Part shown: in pieces, positions 1 through 7,843 of the stretch
Numbering within the stretch: the stretch's first letter is position 1
How the letters are laid out: every line of letters starts with the position of its first letter
NCBI GenBank assembly: GCA_030039695.1
Contig: JASHVB010000433.1
Location: 1 to 13,056, forward strand
From: Acetobacteraceae bacterium
GTDB lineage: Bacteria > Pseudomonadota > Alphaproteobacteria > Acetobacterales > Acetobacteraceae
Length of the DNA stretch: 13,056 nucleotides
Direction of reading: 5' to 3'
Notes under the pieces: model-generated
What the model saw: only the letters and a program-made list of their open reading frames with translations
The model's database searches: none
What the model was told of the DNA's origin: nothing
Made by a program: the position numbers and the translations under genes

Positions 1-2
1 TC

Positions 3-410
3 TTCCGCCCCAAGGCAACCATCAACTATCCGTACGAGAAGGGTCCGATCAGCCCCCGCTTCAAGGGCGAGCATGCACTGCGCCGCTACCCGAACGGCGA
101 GGAACGCTGCATCGCCTGCAAGCTCTGTGAGGCGATCTGCCCCGCCCAGGCCATCACCATCGAGGCCGAGCCGCGCGAGGACGGCAGCCGCCGAACCACG
201 CGCTATGACATCGACATGACCAAGTGCATCTACTGCGGCCTGTGTGAGGAAGCCTGCCCCGTCGATGCCATTGTCGAGGGCCCTAACTTCGAGTTCGCCA
301 CCGAGACGCGCGAAGAACTGATGTACAATAAGGACAAGCTGCTCGCGAACGGCGACCGGTGGGAACCCGAACTCGCGCGCCGCCTGGAGCTGGACGCGCC
401 CTACCGATGA
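3..410 (+). CDS. nuoI: NADH-quinone oxidoreductase subunit I (NuoI), 3' part, truncated by the window start
   Basis: NuoI is the ferredoxin-like subunit of complex I. It carries two [4Fe-4S] clusters (N6a and N6b) that pass electrons toward N2 and quinone, at the foot of the peripheral arm on the cytoplasmic side of the membrane. The visible 135 residues open with [15 protein letters not shown] and contain two CxxCxxCxxxCP cluster motifs, [12 protein letters not shown] and [12 protein letters not shown], as in the family. The protein ends ELDAPYR, a typical alphaproteobacterial NuoI C-terminus. Family length is about 160 residues, so roughly 25-30 N-terminal residues lie upstream. The TGA stop overlaps the nuoJ ATG (ATGA), suggesting translational coupling. 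No frameshift or missing cysteine is seen. Confidence 0.97.
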   Translation, partial: FRPKATINYPYEKGPISPRFKGEHALRRYPNGEERCIACKLCEAICPAQAITIEAEPREDGSRRTTRYDIDMTKCIYCGLCEEACPVDAIVEGPNFEFATETREELMYNKDKLLANGDRWEPELARRLELDAPYR

Positions 411-1090
411 TCATCCCCACCATCTTCTTCTATCTGTTCGCCGCGGTGTTGCTCGCGTCGGCGACGATGGTCGTGCTGTCGCGCAACCCCGTGCATTCGG
501 TGTTGTTCCTGATCCTCGCGTTTTTCAACGCCGCCGCATTGTTCCTGATCGCCGGCGCCGAATTCCTCGCGATGATCCTGGTCATCGTCTATGTGGGCGC
601 GGTCGCGGTCTTGTTCTTATTCGTCGTCATGATGCTGGACGTCGACTTCGCGCAACTACGTGGCGGCTTCCAACGCTATCTCCCGGTTGGCGCGACCGTC
701 GGCGTGGTTTTGTTCGTTGAATTGGTGCTGATATTTGGCAGCTGGCAGCTTGCGCCGCAGGCCGTCACGCTGCGCCGCTCTCCCACACCGGTGGACCTCA
801 CCAACACCGAAGCGCTCGGCCGCCTCATCTATACCGACTACATCCTGCTGTTCCAGCTCGCCGGACTGGTGTTGCTGGTCGCGATGATAGGCGCGATCGT
901 GCTGACGCTGCGCGACCGAAAGACCTCGCGCCATCAGAATATCCGCGTCCAGACCGAACGCATGGTGACCAAGACGCTGGAGATGGTGGACATGTCGATC
1001 GGCGCCGGCGTGCGTGACATTGGGTTCTTCCGCCCCGAACCGGCGGAGGAAGAGGTGCCTGCCGAGGAAGAACACCACCATGGACATTAG
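407..1090 (+). CDS. nuoJ: NADH-quinone oxidoreductase subunit J (NuoJ)
   Basis: NuoJ is a membrane subunit of complex I next to the quinone site; its third transmembrane helix is linked in solved structures to coupling quinone chemistry to proton movement. The 227-residue protein has about five hydrophobic helices. The conserved TM3 segment lies near residues 51-77 ([20 protein letters not shown], then LFVVMML), with Glu52 and Tyr62. A charged cytoplasmic tail ends in Glu-rich sequence followed by HHHGH. I chose the ATG at 407, which overlaps the nuoI stop and gives [12 protein letters not shown] at 359 in the same frame would add 16 residues lying wholly inside nuoI and is unlikely. A 147-bp repeat-bearing spacer separates it from nuoK, unlike its tight junction with nuoI. 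Confidence 0.95.
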   Translation: MIIPTIFFYLFAAVLLASATMVVLSRNPVHSVLFLILAFFNAAALFLIAGAEFLAMILVIVYVGAVAVLFLFVVMMLDVDFAQLRGGFQRYLPVGATVGVVLFVELVLIFGSWQLAPQAVTLRRSPTPVDLTNTEALGRLIYTDYILLFQLAGLVLLVAMIGAIVLTLRDRKTSRHQNIRVQTERMVTKTLEMVDMSIGAGVRDIGFFRPEPAEEEVPAEEEHHHGH

Positions 1091-1237
1091 CCGGCCGTAC
1101 CGCGGTCCCGCACTGCAGGAGGGGTCGAGGTGCGAAGCACCGATTGTCAGAGGCGCAACGCCCGAGACCTTCCTGCGGTTCGCTCCTCCCCCGGCGCCAC
1201 GCGCCGAGATCTCCCAGTTCGTGGGCGCGGTGCAGCG
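1091..1237 (+). repeat. nuoJ-nuoK spacer carrying palindromic intergenic repeat, copy 1
   Basis: This 147-bp spacer inside the operon holds no gene. From about 1118 it matches the spacers before nuoM and coaX: a gagNggt-cgag block, then a hairpin GGTGC (1129-1133), GAA loop (1134-1136), GCACC (1137-1141). The right end (about 1183-1206, ctcctcccccggcgccacg) resembles cccctcacccggcgcggcacg in the nuoL-nuoM spacer. The hairpin arms differ in sequence from the other copies but keep pairing. No T-run follows, so it does not look like an intrinsic terminator. It is probably a REP-like mobile repeat that is transcribed within the operon. Confidence 0.7.
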
Positions 1238-1546
1238 ATGATCGTCTCCCTCCCCCACTACCTCGTCGTCAGCGCGATCCTGCTGGTCCTCGGCATGTTC
1301 GGCATCTTTCTCAACCGGAAGAATGTTATCATCATCCTGATGTCGATCGAGCTCATCCTGCTCGCGGTGAACCTCAACCTCGTCGCGTTCTCAGCTGCGC
1401 TGCACGACCTGGCCGGCCAAGTCTTCGCCATGTTCGTGCTCACCGTCGCCGCGGCCGAGGCGGCGATCGGCCTTGCCATCGTCCTGGTCTATTTCCGCAA
1501 CCGCGGTTCGATCCAGGTCGAGGATGTCAATCTGATGAAGGGCTAA
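1238..1546 (+). CDS. nuoK: NADH-quinone oxidoreductase subunit K (NuoK)
   Basis: NuoK is the MrpC/ND4L-like membrane subunit of complex I, with three transmembrane helices and two buried glutamates in the proton path between the quinone site and the antiporter-like subunits. At 102 residues it has the usual length. Glu38 (MSIELILL) and Glu74 ([10 protein letters not shown]) match the two conserved glutamates, and the C-terminus EDVNLMKG is family-like. The start is the ATG at 1238 ([12 protein letters not shown]), chosen by family length and N-terminus. The frame stays open upstream to a GTG at 1130, but those 36 codons are repeat sequence. The ribosome site before 1238 is weak. The stop is 1 bp from nuoL. 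Confidence 0.96.
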   Translation: MIVSLPHYLVVSAILLVLGMFGIFLNRKNVIIILMSIELILLAVNLNLVAFSAALHDLAGQVFAMFVLTVAAAEAAIGLAIVLVYFRNRGSIQVEDVNLMKG

Positions 1547-1547
1547 G

Positions 1548-3479
1548 ATGCTCTATCTGATCGCCGTCTTCGCGCCGCTGGGCGGCGCGGCCATTGCCGG
1601 CTTGCTCGGCCGCCAGATCGGCGACCGAGCAGCGCAGGGCGCCTCAATCCTCGGCATGGTGATCGCCGCGATCTGCGGCCCGCTGGCGTTCTTCCAACTG
1701 ATCAACGGTGATCTCTCCGCCGGCACGATTCCGATCGCCACTTGGATCGACGCTGGTCGCTTCCATGTCGATTGGGCGCTGCGCATCGACACATTATCGG
1801 CGGTCATGGTCGCGATGGTCAGCTTCGTGTCCATGCTGATCCATATTTACTCGATCGGCTATTTGGGACACGACGCCTACCCGCGCTATCGCTTTTTCGG
1901 ATATATCTCGTTGTTCACGTTCGCCATGCTGATGCTGGTGACATCAGACAATCTGACGCAGCTCTTCTTCGGCTGGGAAGGCGTCGGCCTGTGCTCGTAT
2001 CTGCTGATCGGCTACTGGTACGATCGCCCGGCGGCGTGTGCCGCCGCCATCAAGGCGTTCATCGTCAATCGCATCGCCGACCTGCCGTTCGCCGTCGGCC
2101 TTTCACTGATTTTCTTCAAGTTCGGTTCGGTCGAGTTCGCCAACGTCTTCCCGGCGGTGGCGCAGCACCAGGCCGACATCTACCATCTGTTTGGCACCAA
2201 CTATCCCGCGCTGGAGGTGATCGGCTTCCTTCTGTTCATCGGCGCTATGGGCAAATCGGCGCAGATCATCCTGCACGTATGGTTGCCCGACGCGATGGAG
2301 GGTCCCACCCCCGTCTCCGCCCTCATCCACGCGGCAACGATGGTCACTGCCGGCGTGTTCCTCATGGCGCGCATGTCCCCGCTGATGGAATACGCACCAA
2401 CCGCACTCGGCTTCGTCACCTTCATCGGCGCAACGACTGCGTTCTACGCCGCGACGGTCGGCTGCGCCCAGACCGATATCAAGCGCGTCATCGCGTATTC
2501 CACATGCTCGCAGCTCGGTTACATGTTCGTCGCGGTCGGTGTCGGTGTGTACCAGGCTGCGATTTTCCACCTGATCACCCACGCGTTCTTCAAGGCGCTG
2601 CTCTTCATGGGCGCCGGCTCCGTCATTCACGCGATGTCCGACGAGCAGGACATGCGGAAGATGGGAGGGATTTGGCGGAAAATACCAATGACGTATGGCG
2701 TGATGTGGGTCGGCAGTCTGGCGCTGACCGGCATTTTCCCGTTCGCCGGCTACTATTCAAAGGATGCGATCGTCACCGCTTCCTACGCAGCACATAGCGG
2801 CATCGGCCTCTACGGTTTCATCTGCACGGTGGCGGCTGCATTCATGACCGCCTTCTACTCTTGGCGCCTGATCATCATGACATTCCACGGCCAGCCACGG
2901 GCCGACCATCACGTGATGGAGCACGTGCACGAGAGCCCCACCGTGATGTTGGGACCGCTCCTGGTGCTGTCGCTCGGTGCATTGTGCGCCGGCTTCCTGC
3001 TGCGTTCCTGGTTCATCGGCAGTGACTGGCAGGCGTTCTGGAACGGCAGCATCTTCAACGGCGCGCATAATCACGTGCTGGCCGCGATCGAGCACGTGCC
3101 CGCCTGGGTCGATGCCGCGCCGACGGTGGTCGGGTTGCTTGGCATCGCCACCGCTTATGGCATGTACATGGTGTTCCCGCTGCTGCCGATGCAGTTGGCC
3201 CAAACGTTTCGGCCGATCTACCTGCTGCTGTTGAACAAGTGGTACTTCGACGAGATCTACGACGCGTTGCTGGTGCAGCCGGCGATTCGCCTCGCCCGCG
3301 CGTTGTGGCAGACCGGCGATGTGACGGTTATTGACGGCGTGCCGAACGGCCTCGCGACGCTCACCACCGAAGGCTCGCGTGAGGTCGTGAAGATCCAGAC
3401 CGGGTCGCTCGCAGTCTATGCGTTTGTCATGCTGATCGGGGTCGTGCTGCTGGTCGGTATCTTCATGGTGTTCCGGTGA
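1548..3479 (+). CDS. nuoL: NADH-quinone oxidoreductase subunit L (NuoL)
   Basis: NuoL is the distal antiporter-like proton-pumping subunit of complex I and carries the long lateral helix that runs along the membrane arm. The 643 residues fit the family. Visible hallmarks are Glu144 in FFGWEGVGLCSYLLIGYWY, Lys236 in IGAMGKSAQ, LPDAMEGPTPVSALIHAATM (residues 246-265) in the channel region, and the DIKRVIAYSTCSQLGYM segment shared with Mrp-type antiporters. The C-terminal part has an amphipathic stretch (AIRLARALWQ onward) and a last membrane helix at about 617-643. The ATG lies 1 bp after the nuoK stop with a gaaggg-type ribosome site. The gene is intact, and a 163-bp repeat-bearing spacer follows. 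Confidence 0.98.
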   Translation: MLYLIAVFAPLGGAAIAGLLGRQIGDRAAQGASILGMVIAAICGPLAFFQLINGDLSAGTIPIATWIDAGRFHVDWALRIDTLSAVMVAMVSFVSMLIHIYSIGYLGHDAYPRYRFFGYISLFTFAMLMLVTSDNLTQLFFGWEGVGLCSYLLIGYWYDRPAACAAAIKAFIVNRIADLPFAVGLSLIFFKFGSVEFANVFPAVAQHQADIYHLFGTNYPALEVIGFLLFIGAMGKSAQIILHVWLPDAMEGPTPVSALIHAATMVTAGVFLMARMSPLMEYAPTALGFVTFIGATTAFYAATVGCAQTDIKRVIAYSTCSQLGYMFVAVGVGVYQAAIFHLITHAFFKALLFMGAGSVIHAMSDEQDMRKMGGIWRKIPMTYGVMWVGSLALTGIFPFAGYYSKDAIVTASYAAHSGIGLYGFICTVAAAFMTAFYSWRLIIMTFHGQPRADHHVMEHVHESPTVMLGPLLVLSLGALCAGFLLRSWFIGSDWQAFWNGSIFNGAHNHVLAAIEHVPAWVDAAPTVVGLLGIATAYGMYMVFPLLPMQLAQTFRPIYLLLLNKWYFDEIYDALLVQPAIRLARALWQTGDVTVIDGVPNGLATLTTEGSREVVKIQTGSLAVYAFVMLIGVVLLVGIFMVFR

Positions 3480-3642
3480 GAGAGATGGTGGAGCGTGACA
3501 CGGCACGCCGTTCCGGCGGCCGAGGAGAGGTTGAGGCGCGCAGCGCCGAGGGTGAGGGGCGAGCGGCTCGCAGCGTCCGTGCATTTCGCCCCTCACCCGG
3601 CGCGGCACGTCGAGTCCTGCTAGGTCGCGGGCGAGGTGTACA
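3480..3642 (+). repeat. nuoL-nuoM spacer carrying palindromic intergenic repeat, copy 2
   Basis: This 163-bp spacer interrupts the operon and holds no gene. It contains a gagaggttgag block, a hairpin GGCGC (3535-3539), GCA loop, GCGCC (3543-3547), and a 12-bp perfect inverted repeat ggtgaggggcga (3551-3562) with tcgcccctcacc (3586-3597) around a 23-nt loop. Past a 2-nt bulge the stem extends by five pairs (cgccg 3544-3548 with cggcg 3598-3602), so the two hairpins would compete. It is the clearest copy of the family also found before nuoK and coaX. The lack of a T-run argues against intrinsic termination. In RNA it could affect stability or access to the nuoM start 40 nt downstream (inference). 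Confidence 0.75.
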
Positions 3643-5277
3643 GTGAACGTCGCCGGATTCCCCGTCCTTTCGCTGATCACCTGGCTGCCGATGGTCGGTG
3701 CCGTCGTCATCATGTCGATCCGCGGCGACGAGGAAACCGTCGCCTCCAACGCCCGCTGGACCGCGCTGTGGACCAGCCTTATCGTCCTCGCGCTCTCCCT
3801 CGTCCTGTGGGCAGAATTCGACCCGCGCGACGCTGGCTTCCAGTTCGTCGAGAACATCCCGTGGCTCGCCGACTACGGCGTCGGCTACAAGCTCGGCGTG
3901 GACGGCATTTCCGTCTTGTTCGTTCTTCTATCCACGGTCCTCACTCCCGTCTGCATCCTCGCAAGCTGGGAAAGCATCACGAAGAACGTCCGCGAGTTCA
4001 TGCTGTCCTTCCTCATCATGGAGACCATGCTGGTCGGCGTGTTCTGTGCGCTCGACTTCGTGGTATTCTACATGTTCTTCGAGGGCGTTCTCATCCCGAT
4101 GTACCTCATCATCGGGGTTTGGGGCGGTCCGCGCCGGGTTTACGCTGCGGTCAAGTTCTTCCTGTACACGCTGACCGGCTCCGTCCTGATGCTGCTCGCT
4201 CTTTTGGCGATGTGGTTCCAGGCTGGCACCACCGATATCTCGGTATTGCTGCACACCCATTTCCCGCTGGAGATGCAGCGTTGGTTGTTCTTTGCCTTCC
4301 TCGCTTCCTTCGCAGTGAAGGTACCGATGTGGCCGGTTCATACCTGGCTGCCCGATGCGCACGTGGAGGCACCCACCGCGGGTTCCGTCATCCTGGCCGG
4401 CGTGCTGCTGAAGCTGGGGGCCTACGGTTTCCTCCGCTTCTCTGTTCCCATGCTGCCCGAGGCGTCCGCGCAATATGCGCCGTTGATGTACACGCTGTCG
4501 ATCGTCGCGGTGATCTACACCTCGCTGGTCGCGCTGGCCCAGGAGGACATGAAGAAGCTGATCGCTTATTCCTCGGTCGCCCACATGGGCGTCGTGACAA
4601 TCGGCATCTTCACCTTCAACGTGCAAGGGATACAGGGCGCGCTCTATCAGATGCTGTCGCACGGCTTCGTTTCCTCCGCGCTCTTCCTTGTCGTTGGCGT
4701 GGTCTACGACCGCATCCACACACGCGAGATCGCTCGCTACGGCGGCCTTGCCGACCGAATGCCCAGCTACGGCCTGGTGTTCATGATCTTCATGCTGGCC
4801 TCAATCGGCCTGCCGGGCACATCGGGCTTCATTGGCGAGTTCCTCGTTATTATCGGTGCGATACAGGTGAACTTCTGGCTGGCCTTCCTCGGCGGCATGG
4901 GCATGATCCTCGGTGTTGCCTATATGTTGTATCTCTATCGCCGCATCATCTTTGGCCGGCTGACCAAGGAAGACCTGCGTCACATTCTGGACCTCAACCC
5001 GCGCGAATGGGCGGTGTTCGCACCGCTGATCGTATTGACGTTCTGGATGGGCGTGTACCCGTCCAGCTTCTCCAGTTTCTGGGATGCGAGCGTCGCCTCG
5101 ATGGTGCGCCAGCACACCGCGGCGCTGTCTGCACCGTTGGCGCAGCAGGCAGTAGCCCCCGTGTCATGGTCGGGCGCGGATCGCCCATCCGCGCCTTTGA
5201 CACACCCCCGACAGCAAGTTGTGGGTGGCCCCACGGCAGGGCATGACACAAGCGGCACGGTGGAGACGCGCCTATGA
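3643..5277 (+). CDS. nuoM: NADH-quinone oxidoreductase subunit M (NuoM) with a repeat-derived C-terminal tail
   Basis: NuoM is the central antiporter-like proton pump of complex I. Key residues are Glu147 (FFEGVLIPMY), Lys226 (FAVKVPMWPVHTWLPDAH) and Lys257 (LLKLGAYGFLRF), followed by DMKKLIAYSSVAHMG. The start is GTG at 3643 (MNVAGFPVLSLITWLPM) with a close gaggtg ribosome site at 3633-3638; the next in-frame Met is residue 17, too far in. At 544 residues it is longer than the usual roughly 490-515. Residues from about 507 on (VSWSGADRPSAPLTHPRQQ onward) are polar, lack membrane character, and are encoded by a palindromic element at 5161-5249. The stop overlaps nuoN by ATGA, so coupling is kept. 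The function of the core is not in doubt; the tail is probably dispensable (inference). Confidence 0.97.
   Translation: MNVAGFPVLSLITWLPMVGAVVIMSIRGDEETVASNARWTALWTSLIVLALSLVLWAEFDPRDAGFQFVENIPWLADYGVGYKLGVDGISVLFVLLSTVLTPVCILASWESITKNVREFMLSFLIMETMLVGVFCALDFVVFYMFFEGVLIPMYLIIGVWGGPRRVYAAVKFFLYTLTGSVLMLLALLAMWFQAGTTDISVLLHTHFPLEMQRWLFFAFLASFAVKVPMWPVHTWLPDAHVEAPTAGSVILAGVLLKLGAYGFLRFSVPMLPEASAQYAPLMYTLSIVAVIYTSLVALAQEDMKKLIAYSSVAHMGVVTIGIFTFNVQGIQGALYQMLSHGFVSSALFLVVGVVYDRIHTREIARYGGLADRMPSYGLVFMIFMLASIGLPGTSGFIGEFLVIIGAIQVNFWLAFLGGMGMILGVAYMLYLYRRIIFGRLTKEDLRHILDLNPREWAVFAPLIVLTFWMGVYPSSFSSFWDASVASMVRQHTAALSAPLAQQAVAPVSWSGADRPSAPLTHPRQQVVGGPTAGHDTSGTVETRL
5161..5249. repeat. Palindromic repeat element inside the 3' end of nuoM
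   Basis: The ends are an 8-bp perfect inverted pair, gtgtcatg (5161-5168) and catgacac (5242-5249). Inside are two hairpins: ggcgcgga (5173-5180) with tccgcgcc (5188-5195) around a 7-nt loop, and gtggg (5221-5225) with cccac (5230-5234). The layout resembles the gtcatg-type palindromes common between alphaproteobacterial genes, but here it is read in frame by nuoM. It differs in sequence from the nuo spacer repeats. Confidence 0.75.
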
Positions 5278-6695
5278 ACTGGACCATCGCTCTCCCCGAG
5301 ATCGTACTCGCCTGTATCGGCATGGCGATTCTTGTGTTCGGCGTTCTGCGCAAGCAGGACTCCGCCCTTCTCTGCACCATGTTCACTCTGGGCGGTTTCC
5401 TGATCGCCGCGTTTCTGGTCCTTTCTTACACGCCAGCCTTCGGATACCATGGCCAGTTCGTCACAGACGCGTTCAGCGCGTTCAACAAGGAGCTGATTCT
5501 AGCGGGCGCAGCGCTGTCTCTCATTCTCGCGCTCGACTACAACCGCAGGCAGCACATCAACCGCTTCGAATTTCCTGTGCTCGTGCTGTTTTCCGTCGTC
5601 GGCATGATGGTGATGGTGTCGGCGTCTAACCTGATGACGCTTTATCTCGGTCTCGAATTGCAATCGCTGGCGCTCTACGTTCTCGCCGCATTCGCGCGTG
5701 ACGAGCTGCGTTCGTCCGAAGCCGGCATGAAGTACTTTGTCCTCTCCAGCCTCGCGTCTGGCCTGCTGCTGTATGGCATTTCGCTGGTCTACGGCTTCTC
5801 TGGCACGATGGACTTCCAGCAATTGCACACCCTGCTGATGCAGCCATCGCATGCATCGCCAGGCCTGATCGTCGGCATCGTGTTCGTGTTGGTCGGCCTC
5901 GCGTTCAAGATCTCGGCGGTGCCGTTCCACATGTGGACGCCCGACGTCTACGAGGGTGCCCCTACGCCCGTCACCACCTTCTTCGCCACCGCACCAAAGG
6001 TCGCCGCGATGGGGTTACTGCTGCGCGTGATGACCACTCCGTTCGGCCAACTTCTCGGTGCCTGGCAGTTGCTCATCATTCTGGTGTCAATCGCCTCGAT
6101 GATTCTCGGCGCGCTGGCCGCTATCGGGCAAAGCAACATCAAGCGCCTGATGGCATATTCGTCGATCGGTCACATGGGTTACGCACTGATCGGCCTCGCT
6201 GTCGGCACGCCCGAGGGGATCCGCGGTGTCCTGATCTACATGGTGATCTATGTGTTCATGACCGCCGGCACGCTCGCCTGTATCATCGCCATGCGTCGCG
6301 ACGGCCGGGCTGTCGAACAGATTTCCGACCTGTCGGGCTTGGCGAACAACGATCCCGCGATGGCGCTGGCGCTCGCCGTGTTCATGTTCAGCCTAGCCGG
6401 CATTCCACTGCTCTCCGGCTTCTTCGCCAAGCTTTATATCTTCCTCGCCGCTGTGCAGGGCGGGCTGTGGACGCTCGCCGTCATCGGCGTGCTCACCAGC
6501 GTGGTGGGCGCCTTCTATTACATCCGCGTCGTGAAGGTGATGTACTTCGACGCACCGGTTGGCGCCTTCGATCCGCGTCCTGCGTCGCTTTCGTTCGTGG
6601 CGGCCGCCTCTGGCCTCTTCACCATGTTCTTCTTCGTCTTCCCCGGCCCATTCGTCGAAGCGGCGCAGGCGGCGGCCAAGGCATTGTTCTTATAA
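5274..6695 (+). CDS. nuoN: NADH-quinone oxidoreductase subunit N (NuoN)
   Basis: NuoN is the antiporter-like proton pump of complex I nearest NuoK. Its 473 residues fit the family. Visible motifs are Glu128 in LYLGLELQSLALYVLAA, Lys212 in LAFKISAVPFHMWTPDVYEG, Lys242 in ATAPKVAAMG, and NIKRLMAYSSIGHMGYALIG. About 14 membrane helices are expected, and the protein ends in a hydrophobic to Ala-rich segment (EAAQAAAKALFL). The ATG overlaps the nuoM stop (ATGA) and has a good ribosome site, ggtggaga at 5259-5266, just downstream of the palindrome absorbed by nuoM. It is the last nuo gene; coaX follows 195 bp later without an intervening birA. Confidence 0.97.
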   Translation: MNWTIALPEIVLACIGMAILVFGVLRKQDSALLCTMFTLGGFLIAAFLVLSYTPAFGYHGQFVTDAFSAFNKELILAGAALSLILALDYNRRQHINRFEFPVLVLFSVVGMMVMVSASNLMTLYLGLELQSLALYVLAAFARDELRSSEAGMKYFVLSSLASGLLLYGISLVYGFSGTMDFQQLHTLLMQPSHASPGLIVGIVFVLVGLAFKISAVPFHMWTPDVYEGAPTPVTTFFATAPKVAAMGLLLRVMTTPFGQLLGAWQLLIILVSIASMILGALAAIGQSNIKRLMAYSSIGHMGYALIGLAVGTPEGIRGVLIYMVIYVFMTAGTLACIIAMRRDGRAVEQISDLSGLANNDPAMALALAVFMFSLAGIPLLSGFFAKLYIFLAAVQGGLWTLAVIGVLTSVVGAFYYIRVVKVMYFDAPVGAFDPRPASLSFVAAASGLFTMFFFVFPGPFVEAAQAAAKALFL

Positions 6696-6890
6696 ACCGA
6701 GTGGCGCTCCCGCCGTCGACGGGAGAGGTCAAGAGGCGAAGCGTCGACGGTGGGGCGCGAACGACAAAGACGATTCGTCATCGCTGGCCCCCTCAACTGC
6801 CTTGCGTCATGCTGCGATATTTCCCACGCCACGGGAGAGGAGTGGCGATCCTTTGTGCCTTGGCACCTTTGTGGTTAATCTGAGCTTGCC
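6696..6890 (+). repeat. nuoN-coaX spacer carrying palindromic intergenic repeat, copy 3
   Basis: This 195-bp region holds no gene. It carries gggagaggtcaag followed by a small hairpin, GAGGC (6733-6737), GAA, GCGTC (6741-6745), with one mismatch, matching the block in the two upstream spacers. It also has ccgtcgac (6713-6720) with gtcgacgg (6743-6750), and a competing ctcccg (6707-6712) with cgggag (6720-6725). Nearer coaX the octamer cctttgtg occurs twice, 16 bp apart (6850-6857 and 6866-6873). No strong promoter was recognised, so coaX may be read from the nuo transcript. Confidence 0.6.
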
Positions 6891-7700
6891 ATGCTCCTCG
6901 TCGTAGACGCCGGCAACACCAACATCGTCTTCGCCGTGCACGACGGCAAGCAGTGGCGCGGCATCTGGCGCACGCGCACCGCCGCTGACCGCACGTCTGA
7001 CGAATACGCCGTCTGGCTCCTCTCCCTTCTCTCCCACGCCGATCTCAAGCCTGCCGAAATCTCCGCCGCTGTCATCGGCACCGTCGTCCCCGCCGCGCTG
7101 TACCATCTGCGCCGCTGTTGCCGGGAATGGTTCAACGTCGAGCCGCTGGTCGCCCGTTCAACCCTCGACTGGGGCTTCAAGATCCGCGTCGACCGGCCGC
7201 CCGAGGTCGGCGCCGACCGCCTGTTGAATGCGCTCGCCGGCCACAAGCGCTTCGGTGGCCCCCTGATCGTGGTGGACTTCGGCACCGCCACCACCTTCGA
7301 CGTGATAGACAAGACCGGCGATTATCTCGGCGGCGTGATCTGTCCGGGCATCAACCTGTCGATCGAGGCGCTGCACCAGGCTGCCGCCCAGCTTCCCCGC
7401 ATCGGCATCGCGCGGCCACAGGCGGTGATCGGTCGCTCAACGGTGCCGGCGATGCAGTCCGGCATCTACTGGGGCTATGTCGGCATGATTGAGGGGCTGG
7501 TCACCCGCATCAAAGCCGAGTTCGGTGCGCCTATGAAGGTGATTGCCACCGGTGGCCTCGCGCCCCTGTTCTCTGAGGGGACACTGATGATCGAGCAAAT
7601 CGAGCCGAACCTGACGCTCGAAGGCTTGCGGCTGTTGGCAGAGCGCAATCCAACCCCTCCACTGCCACGTGAACGGACGCGGATGCTGGACCAGGAGTAG
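6891..7700 (+). CDS. coaX: Type III pantothenate kinase (CoaX)
   Basis: CoaX phosphorylates pantothenate, the first committed step of coenzyme A synthesis, in the cytoplasm. It belongs to the ASKHA superfamily, is not feedback-inhibited by CoA, and needs a monovalent cation. The protein has 269 residues. It shows DAGNTN (6-11) for phosphate binding, GADR (107-110) with the catalytic Asp109, DFGTATTFD (129-137), GGVICPG (147-153), and a late GG (221-222) before the final strand. The start ATG gives [11 protein letters not shown], the standard N-terminus, though the ribosome site is weak. Coupling to nuo genes is common in alphaproteobacteria, usually as nuoN-birA-coaX; birA is missing here. 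The last ten or so residues ([14 protein letters not shown]) are not conserved, and the stop is 12 bp from a foreign gene fragment. Confidence 0.96.
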   Translation: MLLVVDAGNTNIVFAVHDGKQWRGIWRTRTAADRTSDEYAVWLLSLLSHADLKPAEISAAVIGTVVPAALYHLRRCCREWFNVEPLVARSTLDWGFKIRVDRPPEVGADRLLNALAGHKRFGGPLIVVDFGTATTFDVIDKTGDYLGGVICPGINLSIEALHQAAAQLPRIGIARPQAVIGRSTVPAMQSGIYWGYVGMIEGLVTRIKAEFGAPMKVIATGGLAPLFSEGTLMIEQIEPNLTLEGLRLLAERNPTPPLPRERTRMLDQE

Positions 7701-7711
7701 CGACCCGCCCA

Positions 7712-7843
7712 GCCTAGGCATTCGGGCACGACCGTGTGCGCCACTAGGTTGCAGCGGTCCACGTCGCAATCCTTTACCGAGGCGATCAATCCGTCGGGGA
7801 CCCGCGTCGGTGAACCGGCAATCGGCCGCTGCCGATTGCCAAG
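7712..7843 (-). pseudogene. C-terminal fragment of an LLM-class flavin monooxygenase gene
   Basis: The 238-bp gap between coaX and the TPR gene (7701-7938) holds a decayed copy of the 3' part of a gene like the intact monooxygenase at 10702-12069. Read on the - strand it gives LGNRQRPIAGSPTRV, PDGLIASVKDCDVDR and CNLVAHTVVPECLG in succession, without a stop. This lines up with residues 363-405 of the intact protein (LGSRQPPIVGSPTQV and so on); by hand about 29 of 43 aligned positions are identical, with one inserted codon. Weaker similarity (IAHAL against IARAL) continues to about 7870 but needs deletions and a frame change. The match ends 12 bp from the coaX stop, and no start or N-terminal domain exists, so it cannot be functional. 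The rest of the gap shows nothing clear. Confidence 0.85.

Noticed and set aside
359..406. Earlier GTG start for nuoJ
   Set aside because: The added 16 residues lie wholly within nuoI and are not membrane-like; the ATG at 407 gives the standard N-terminus and an ATGA overlap.
1073..1087. HHHGH end of NuoJ as a metal site
   Set aside because: A short His-rich end on a charged tail is not enough to infer metal binding.
3551..3597. Intrinsic terminator between nuoL and nuoM
   Set aside because: The stem is strong but the loop is 23 nt and no T-run follows; it also lies inside an operon that must be read through.
2757..3857. Long open frame on the - strand across nuoL and the nuoL-nuoM spacer
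   Set aside because: It is antisense to a fully supported NuoL, its translation is rich in His, Gln, Arg and Asp without any family features, and such frames are common opposite GC-rich membrane-protein genes.
5933..6883. Long + frame overlapping nuoN and running into the spacer
   Set aside because: It is an out-of-frame, Arg- and His-rich translation of nuoN, which is itself well supported.
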